From: SIG480 sp045614365
GTDB taxonomy: Bacteria; Bacillota; Clostridia; Oscillospirales; JAAYXM01
Direction: 5' to 3'
Assembly (NCBI GenBank): GCA_045614365.1
Contig: JAZLCV010000031.1
Coordinates: 1 to 12,905 of the forward strand
DNA length: 12,905 bases
The position numbers and the translations under genes are program-made. Below the pieces are notes generated by a model. That model was not told where the DNA came from. It saw only the letters and a program-made list of their open reading frames with translations, and searched no databases. Shown here piece by piece: positions 1-8,000 of this stretch; within the stretch, counting starts at the first letter, position 1, and each line of letters opens with the position of its first letter.

Positions 1-18
1 AGAAAGTTCCTCTGCTGT

Positions 19-804
19 CTATCTTCTGTAATTCATGTTATAATATGGCTTGTCAAGAAACGGTACCTGAACAAAATCGTCGTGATTGTGACGAATTATA
101 TAATCAATATATGACATAACCATTTTTGCAGTAAGGATATATCCCGAAGCATTCATATGCCCTCCGAGAAAAAAGTGTTTTTTGAACTCTTTGTCATATG
201 AGCAGGCATATTTATATAAATCAAGCACATAGGTATTCTTAAACTTCTCTGCAAAACCATAAAGAAGCTTTGCGTGACCTTCTTTTACGCTGTTAGTCTC
301 CGCATTTTCATCTCTAGGCATAGTCATAAGAAAAACCTTTGCCTCAGGCTGTATCATCTTTATGCGTTTTATCATCTTTCCATAGTGTGAGGCAAAGGTA
401 TCACAACCCCTTGCATCGGCATCCGATACTTTCCCCAATTCCTGCTTCTGTCCGATAAGGTCATTCACACCTAAGGCGATTATATATGCCTGACATAACT
501 TATCTTCTTTCCAAAGCCCGTTATATTCAGCAAATGACTCCATATATTCCTTTGCAGTCATCCCGCCGCGAGAGAAGTTATATACGGTAATACCTGCTTC
601 CCGCGCCATATACTGTCCCCATGAATACTCGTAGAAATCGTGGTAGCCGTTACCGCGATCTTCATTATACGACTCAAACTCTCCCGACGAAAGGCTGTCA
701 CCTATACACGCAATGGTTCTGAAAATCTTTGTAAGCCCGCCACCGTCGATAAGTGTATCCAACGGCAATTCGTTTTCTTTCGGTAAAAAATTGCTGATAT
801 CCAT
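19..804 (-). CDS. SGNH/GDSL-type hydrolase (putative esterase/lipase-like)
   Basis: A 261-aa protein of the SGNH hydrolase superfamily, whose members hydrolyse esters such as acetyl groups on sugars. Block I is Gly-Asp-Ser-Leu at residues 35-38, with Ser37 the likely nucleophile. Block II glycines are near 80-81. Block III is Gly-Val-Asn-Asp at 112-115. The block V histidine is His216 in a GGHMNASGY context. The usual Asp three residues before that His is replaced by Leu213, so a Ser-His dyad or another acid is needed. There is no signal peptide or membrane segment, so it is probably cytoplasmic. The frame opens with TTG at 813, but I prefer ATG at 804: the AAAGGA upstream sits almost on top of the TTG and at a workable distance from the ATG. 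It starts 17 bases after the CapA-like gene and is probably co-transcribed with it. Deacetylation of imported sugars is a guess from context. The superfamily is secure; the substrate is unknown. Confidence 0.85.
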   Translation of the reverse strand: MDISNFLPKENELPLDTLIDGGGLTKIFRTIACIGDSLSSGEFESYNEDRGNGYHDFYEYSWGQYMAREAGITVYNFSRGGMTAKEYMESFAEYNGLWKEDKLCQAYIIALGVNDLIGQKQELGKVSDADARGCDTFASHYGKMIKRIKMIQPEAKVFLMTMPRDENAETNSVKEGHAKLLYGFAEKFKNTYVLDLYKYACSYDKEFKKHFFLGGHMNASGYILTAKMVMSYIDYIIRHNHDDFVQVPFLDKPYYNMNYRR

Positions 805-821
805 TTCCGACAATATCCTTT

Positions 822-1958
822 CTACAACTTAAACGCGATTTCGCCATCTTGATAATTCCAGTACGGTTTTTCATCCTTGAAAATGTCATAAAGACCTTGT
901 GCAACAACCTCAACGTGAGCTTCGCAGGTGAAGTAGTTAAACATGGCGGTTATCATTTCCATATTATATTCGCCGTTTTCATTAAAGATACTTTGCATCT
1001 TCTTAAGATATCCGCCTATCATCTTAGCTGCAAATTCGGAATAGCTTTTTTGAATAAATCCAGGTGTCTTGATCTCTTCACTTCTCTTATAAAAGTTATC
1101 AAGAATCTCTTTTGCTTCAGCTTCTGTCGCAGTTCTCGCACCGACCTCACTCATGCATATCGGAAAATACTCAAACTTTAATCCGTCTTCCACCGTTACG
1201 CCTACGATAAGAGAGGTGTGCCACGCTTCCTCATTTATATTTTCAACGAAGACAAAATTGCCCTGACCGTAAATTATCTTTCCACCGTTATAATCTTCAA
1301 AGCAACCTATGCAGTGGCTATGCTGACAAATAACCGCATCCGCACCCTCGTCAATCATTTTTCTGCATCTTTTCTGAACTTCAGGAGACGGATATCTGTA
1401 ATGCTCCTTACCGCCGTGGTAGATTACCACGACATAATCACACTTTGCCTTAAGTTCCGCTATGTCATCAAAGGTAACAAGCGGCTCATACGGATTTGCA
1501 CCCCACGAGTTTTCCCCTGCTATAGTAAATTCGTGTTCTCCGCAGTTATAGATACCGACCTTCTTGCCATCCTGCTCTAATATGTACGGTTTACGGGAAT
1601 CAACCACATTTTTTCCCGCTCCAATATATGGAATATCGTTTTCGGAAAGAACCTCAACCGTATCACGAAGTCCCTCTTCTCCAAAATCAAGAATATGGTT
1701 GTTCGACAAAAGAGCAAGCGACGGATTGAATTTTTTTATTGCATTTATTGCTTTCTTCGAGGCTTTAATGTTAGGTCCGCACTTTACAATCGGATCATTT
1801 GTTTCCGTAAGCGCCATTTCTATGTTCATAACACGGAAATCAAACTTTTTAAGATATTCGAGTATCGGCTTGTCGGTTATTTTTTCAACATCACCGCATA
1901 TGAACAAATCTTCGTTAGCTACGGTTGCAGCCATATCTGCTGCAAAAACTATTTTCAT
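822..1958 (-). CDS. CapA family protein (poly-gamma-glutamate biosynthesis CapA-like, metallophosphoesterase fold)
   Basis: A 378-aa protein with the full set of CapA/PGA_cap family motifs: Asn-Ile-Glu at 45-47, Ser-Asn-Asn-His...Asp-Phe-Gly at 85-93, His-Gly-Gly-Lys-Glu-His at 181-186, His-Ser-His at 213-215 and Gly-Gln-Gly-Asn-Phe at 231-235. In this family these residues form a calcineurin-like dinuclear metal site. Characterised CapA acts in poly-gamma-glutamate capsule synthesis and is membrane-anchored. This protein begins at once with the first beta strand and has no signal peptide or transmembrane segment, so it is probably cytoplasmic and may act on another substrate. A longer frame starts at 1994, but that ATG lies in the loop of a 15-bp hairpin, while ATG 1958 has AAGGAG nine bases upstream and fits the usual family N terminus. 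It is followed closely by the SGNH hydrolase gene and preceded by the giant surface protein gene. No capBC or other capsule genes are in view, so a capsule role is not supported here. Confidence 0.88.
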   Translation of the reverse strand: MKIVFAADMAATVANEDLFICGDVEKITDKPILEYLKKFDFRVMNIEMALTETNDPIVKCGPNIKASKKAINAIKKFNPSLALLSNNHILDFGEEGLRDTVEVLSENDIPYIGAGKNVVDSRKPYILEQDGKKVGIYNCGEHEFTIAGENSWGANPYEPLVTFDDIAELKAKCDYVVVIYHGGKEHYRYPSPEVQKRCRKMIDEGADAVICQHSHCIGCFEDYNGGKIIYGQGNFVFVENINEEAWHTSLIVGVTVEDGLKFEYFPICMSEVGARTATEAEAKEILDNFYKRSEEIKTPGFIQKSYSEFAAKMIGGYLKKMQSIFNENGEYNMEMITAMFNYFTCEAHVEVVAQGLYDIFKDEKPYWNYQDGEIAFKL

Positions 1959-1967
1959 TACGAATTT

Positions 1968-1973
1968 CTCCTT
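1968..1973 (-). promoter_or_regulatory. Ribosome binding site fixing the CapA-like start
   Basis: AAGGAG on the minus strand, nine bases before ATG 1958. It selects this start over the in-frame ATG at 1994, which would be buried in the intergenic hairpin and has no comparable site. Confidence 0.8.
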
Positions 1974-1976
1974 CTT

Positions 1977-2016
1977 CACAAAGGGCTGTTGCAAAATATC
2001 ACAACAGCCCTTTGTG
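1977..2016 (-). terminator. Intergenic hairpin between giant surface protein and CapA-like gene (partial terminator or mRNA-stabilising stem)
   Basis: A perfect 15-bp inverted repeat (arms 1977-1991 and 2002-2016) with a 10-base A-rich loop begins nine bases after the stop codon of the giant gene. On the transcribed strand the second arm is followed by GAAGAAGGAG, the CapA-like ribosome binding site, and not by a run of T. It is therefore not a classical intrinsic terminator. It could protect the 3' end of the giant mRNA, mark a processing point, or reduce read-through into the two downstream genes. I see no separate promoter for those genes, so some read-through is likely. Confidence 0.5.
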
Positions 2017-2025
2017 TAAGTTTGC

Positions 2026-5000
2026 TTATTTTACATAATCAAGTATTCTTTTGATTAGCACTGCTACTTCTGCGCGGGTGGTGTAGTCAACCGGTGCTAT
2101 TTTACCGCTCTTGCCGTTTACGAGACCTGCACCGACAAGGGTAGAGACGGCTTCTTTTGCATAAGAAGCAACAGTGGTGAAGTCGGGGTACTGCGAGGGA
2201 GAAATCCCTCCACCGTCATTCGACGGTTCCCCTCCCTTTAGGGCAAGGGAAGCTTCGAGTGCCCTATATACTATTACCATCATATCCTGACGGGTTATCG
2301 TGTTGCGCGGGGCGTACTTATTATCGCCTATACCGTTAACAATACCTGTGTTACGTGCTATCACAAGTTCGGATGCAAAGTAGTCAGCAGCAGAAACGTC
2401 TGCGAAGTTTTCTGTGCTGTCAGACTTCAGGTCAAACGCGCGGACAAGAAGAATTGCAAAATCTGCGCGAGTGATGTTGTTTGCGGGGCTAAACGTATTT
2501 GCGGTCGTGCCCTTTATTATTCCATCTGCCGCAAGCGCGTTTATCGACTCCGCTGCCCATGCGTGGTTACCGAGGTCTGTGAAACGGATGTTATCCGTTT
2601 CACCCGACGCGTCGGGTGCGGTGTTTTCACCGTCGGTTTTCTCCTCATCCGAGGCTCCCTCCCCGAGGGAGCTGTCGGCATCGCCGACTGAGGGAGTATC
2701 GGTCGGTGCAGCACCACCGCCTCCTCCACCGCCGCCCCCGGCAGATCCCGTACCTTCACTTGAAGTTCCGGAGTTTTCGGTTGACGGCTTACTTGTTGTC
2801 GAACCGTAGACGGTGACTGTAAAGTGAACCGCAGTTTCAAGCGTTCCGTCGCTTGCGATAAGCGCAACGTGGTTTTCACCAACCTGAGAGCTGTCGGGCT
2901 TCCATGTTATCGTCTGTGCTTCTGCATTGACCGACATTCCGCGCGGGAGGTTTGAATTGGTGAAGGTAAGTACCTTACCCGTCGGGCTTATTGCGTTAAA
3001 CGGTATCGTGATTGAGCTTCCCGCTGATACGGTCACCTCATCAATCGGAGCGACAACGGGAGAATAGTCCACCACCTCAGAAAGCGGAATGCGCAGGCTC
3101 TGCCCCTTTGCGATGTTATAAACATATCCCGCATCCGGATCATAGGCATCAACAAAGCTTCGGATAAGCGTGGTATTCCCAAGAGAAAGCTTTATGTTAT
3201 CACCATCGGGCTTCGCATCAAGAATTTCATAAATCGAATTCTTTACACCGTCATTTTCAATATACACATACTTACCCTTTATGAGCTCTGTATCAACTGT
3301 TTCGCCAACAGCAGGCGTGTATGTAATAAAGTTGTCAAACACATAATCTGTTGTAAAGCTCTCCACCGTTCCGGTGTATGCCGCCGGAATTGTATCCTCA
3401 ATCACCTCTCCCGAAAGCTCAAGAATGTCACCGTCGTTTAAATAACGATAAGCTACATTTCCGTTTTCAAGTGTCAGCACTCCCGAAAAGCCGCGGAAGG
3501 AGATTTGCGTGTTGCCATCGGTTATGGTATAGAGTGCTTCGGTGTTAGTCGAATACATAACATAATCAATTCTGCCGCTTGTATGCTCAACTCGTACCGC
3601 CGCATATGAGTCGTTGAGTCCCGGACGCGATGATGCGTCGCGCAGCATCGGAAGCTTTTTAATTGATGCGATATACTTATCCCCCGCTTCATACGGTTCA
3701 AAGACGGTTGTGAATGTCGTATCAAGGTCATTCCCCTTATTGCGCACCAAAACATATTCAAGCTCACCGATGTCCTTGTTCTCTGCTCTCTGTGGTGGAA
3801 GTCCTATTGCAAAGGAAACCTCTTCCATAGGCTCGTCAGCGAGCATCGTCATACGAAGCCTTAAATCAGCCTTTTGCTCAAGAACTTTTCTCCAGTCCTT
3901 AACCTTAAACTCAACGGAAAAATCCTTTTCGGGAGAGTTGTAAGTGCGGACATTTTTAAGCCAAGTATAGCCAAGCGGATAAACGTTGTTCGGAGCATTA
4001 CCGCCCGGGTCGTTTCCGTACATTACATCAGGTCCTGCATACGTTCCGATAAGCTCGCCGTTCTCATTTTCATATGTCGGCTGAACAACAACCTCTCCGA
4101 GTCCGGAAACTGCAGAAACTTCATCCGACTGACTGTGGAAGCTGTAGAGGTGATCATTTCCACCCTTTACGTGGAAAAAATCAACGCCGTATGCAACCTC
4201 GTCATTCACATCCACCATAATTACCGAGCGACGGTAATCATCCGTTTCTGAATATACATCTGCGCTTGCATCCATAACCCTGACACGTTCATCACTGTCA
4301 AAATGATGTGCCTTTCCTACCGCAGCCGTATTCTGCTCTTTCTCATTAACAACAACGGTATTGTGCGAAATGGTTGTTTTTACCCACTGATAGCGGTTTG
4401 GCTGATTGCCTGTTTGTTCCGGATATCCGAGATCCGGTGCCATATTAAGACCGAATGCTGAAATATAGAGATTCAGCGCCGCCAAATGTCCATGTCCCGA
4501 ACCTGATCCGAAATACATTGCAAAGTCACGGTTTGTGTTGCTTTCCGTTGACACTGCCGCAGACTCGAATTTTTCACCTGCGCGAAGTGCTGCAAAACCA
4601 TATCCAGCCATAAGAGTACCGGAAAGGTCAAATTCTCCGTATTCTTCAACTATTGCTTCAATCCGCTCCGCAACTTCTTTGGGATCTTCATCAAATATTG
4701 TTCCGTTAAGCTTTTCCTTATCTCCTCCGTTGTAAATCTTGTTGTAAAGGTACAGCGCCTGTGCAATCTCACGGTCCCCCGTGATATTAAACGCGGAAAG
4801 CGCCGCCGCAAAACCCATAAACTGCGATTTTGTTGCAGTATATCCTGCATCACCTATCTGAGCGCCGTAATATCCTCCAAGCATTGTTTTCATCTGCGCA
4901 GTAAACATCTTCATAAACTTTGGGTTTTTATAGAGGTCGGCTGCCGGATATTTTTTATATCCTGCCATAAGCTCTGCCGCCCCGCTTAGATTTGTTATCC

Positions 5001-8000
5001 ACGTGCCGTTATAGTGCGGAGAATTCTCATTTCCGTTACCGTCATAATCAACATCATTTATAAGCTTTGCCGCAACGGAGCCGCCCTCGTTGTCGCGTAT
5101 GTAATCCCCGGAGCTTAAAGGCTGTGCTTCATATTGCATAAGCCAGTCCAGCATTTCTCCGGTTTCAGGCATTTTGTTTAATGCTATCGCCGCAGTTGCC
5201 ACCGCCTTGTGACACACACCGAAGTTACCCCAGTTTTTACCTTCTCTTACTGACTTATATGTTTCTTTGAGAATTCCATCCTCAACAGCCTTGCGGATTG
5301 CGCCCGGGTTATCCTTTGCATTTAGCAAAATTTTCTCTCCGGATTCATCAAGAACGTAATATCCGTTTTTATCCACCTTATAAAGAGGATTTAAGGAAAT
5401 CGCTTCTATAACCTTTCGATCATTATAAATCGGAAGAAACGCATCATAGCACGTTGCAAAAAGTTCAGAAAGATGGTGTTCCCATACCGGGTCGGTTATC
5501 TTCCCGCGGTACGAGTCACCACGAAATTTGCCCCACTGATACCAATCAAACGCAGGATAAATATCCGCAATACGGTCAAGCATTATCGCGCCGGCACGAC
5601 CATACTTTGCATCACCTGTATAAAGAAATGCATCACGGAATGCATTAAGCGCTTTTCTTACTACATATGCAGACTTTGATCCACCTGCACCAAACCAAAC
5701 AGCTTCATGCAGATAATAAGCAATATATGTGTGTTGAACGGGACCGTCGTGCGTTCCGTCGACATAACGTGCATACCCATCGCCGTTATTATAATACAGC
5801 TTATGATAGCCTATTTCCCCCGGGGTAGCAACGAACTTCTGCTTATAGCCGAAGCCGTCATCAACGCCCCAGCCGTCATCCATTTCATCATAGAGATCAT
5901 TGGTGAGGAATCCACCTTCAATGCCATAGCCGTAATATTCATACCAGTCATCATCTCTCGGATCATTTTTAATCCATTGTGCACTTCCGGGCTCAGGTGC
6001 CGATTCCGCCGGTGCGGTATGGCTACATTCATTTCCTGCCTTTACATCCTCACAAACGAAAAGCTCGTGATGCTTCTGTAATGCATCAAGGTAGTTCCAA
6101 TACGTCTTACTTTCCGAAAGACCAAGCTCGTAGAACGATCCGAAGTCATTACTCGGGAAAAGGCGCTTGCAGTTCGGGCACTGAATCTTCCACGGACGCG
6201 CGATGGGATCTGCAGACCAACCGTAAATACTTACATTTTCACCTATATTAAATCCACAGTGTCCGCAAAAATATACATTTGGGTCATATGTGTGGCGTGC
6301 GAGGCGACATCTCGGGATTCCCTCCGGAGAAAGCATAGCATAAATTGCATCAAAGCTTGCAAGATATTTATCGGCATTGTCAACCGCAGTTTTCACCTGC
6401 GATTTTGCCCATGAATACTTCTTGGCATTATTCTTTGCATTTTCGCGTTCTTTAAGGGTATAAATTGCGGGGTCTATTGTTGCATCCCATTCAACCCGAA
6501 GTGTTGACGGTGTAATTACTGCCGTTTCTGCTCCTGTTTTGAAATCATCGCTTACCACGGCACTTATTCCGGTTTCACCGACAGCCTTACCCGTGATATA
6601 TCCGTTTTCAATTTCTGCGACCGAATCATCCGAAAGCGTCCATGTAATATATTTTTCCGGAATTCTGATTACGTTTTCGCTGCTCATCGTTGCATAAAGC
6701 GCAATATCCGTACTTCCATAAACATAAACAGAGTCTGCTCCCAGTTTCATCTCAATTCCAACAAGCTCTGACGCATCCTTTACAGTCAACGGAACCCTTA
6801 CAGCCTTTGTAACTCCGCCATAGGTAATAACTGCGCAAATTTGTGCCTCACCCTCGGAAATGCCGGTTACTTTTCCGTCTTTATCTACCGTTGCAACCGT
6901 GCTGTCGCTTGAACGATAAATCACGCTAAGCAAATTTTCGTTGATCTCAATCGGAAGACTTTCAACCGTGGTAAGCGCGAGGCTTACATCGGTTTCCTCT
7001 CCTATGTTGATAGCGTTTTTCCCCAACGTCATCTCAGCATCGGCCATTGCATTTACCTCTGCAAAGGAAATATATGTCGGGTAAATAGTATCGCCTTTGT
7101 CCGCCTTAATCACTCCCGCTGCACCGGCAGAAAGACCGGGGACAAGATTGAGAAGAACGATATATTCTCCGCCGCTCTTAAATTCATATTCCTTGCATAC
7201 ATCAAGAACATCACCTACTGTTCCCGGATTAGTTGTTGCTTTATCCCAGAAATCCATATGGCCAACGCAGGTTTCTGTTTCCGGGATTGATGAAATATCC
7301 GTCACTTCATCTGCCGGAACAATATACATATCAAAACGACCGGAGCGATAACGACAGTTGTTTGACTGTGCTGTAATTTTGTATTTTCCTGTACCCGGGA
7401 CATTTATCCGAAGCGCAATATACTTATTCTCTGCCAACGGATCAAACTGAAACTGTCCGTTTGCCGCATACAGATGAAGCGTATTTTTACTTCCTTCAAC
7501 GGAATCCAGCTTCCATTTACGGCTTGCAGTGTATGATGTAGCATCTGTCAGAACCTGTATAGTTTCCCCCGCATGTCCGCCTTTGGTGAACCAGATATCA
7601 ATATTGGGGTTTGCATTTGTCTGCTCGATTACGGAGATATCAACTTCTTCACTTTCATATATGTTACCACGGAAGCTAATTTCCGCCTTTATTGTTGCAT
7701 CACCGTTCTGCATCGCTCTAATCGTTACATTGTCGGCATCATAGCTAACCGCTTCCCTATCATTGTTTACTATTGTATATTTTACATTTTCAGACGGAAT
7801 CCTTACAACTTGCTGATTATTAAGCTCAATCGCCGCCGCGAACTCAACTACATTACCGACAGAAAATACATTATCCCCGTAAAGCAGAGCTTTTCTTTCT
7901 GTATTCACACCGAAGTACTTATCGATTATGATTGTAATCGTACCCGCCTTTGAATATCCTTTGTAGGTGACGATGACCTCAAGCTCTGCAATTTTTTTCT

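Noticed and set aside
1959..1994. Extending the CapA-like protein to the in-frame ATG at 1994
   Set aside because: That ATG lies in the hairpin loop, lacks a ribosome binding site and is not part of the family N terminus.
2579..2696. The palindrome cluster as a CRISPR array or attachment site
   Set aside because: The units differ from one another, are not regularly spaced, have no unique spacers, and the coding frame runs through them.
2700..2750. Run of G/C triplets as a sign of assembly error or frameshift
   Set aside because: The frame is kept on both sides: it encodes nine glycines between Ser/Thr-rich linker residues and leads into intact SLH domains, a normal linker pattern.
7573..7953. 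Plus-strand open frame of 126 codons opposite the giant gene, and similar plus-strand frames elsewhere
   Set aside because: They lie wholly opposite well-supported minus-strand coding sequence, have no ribosome binding site that I can see and resemble no protein family; they are antisense shadows.
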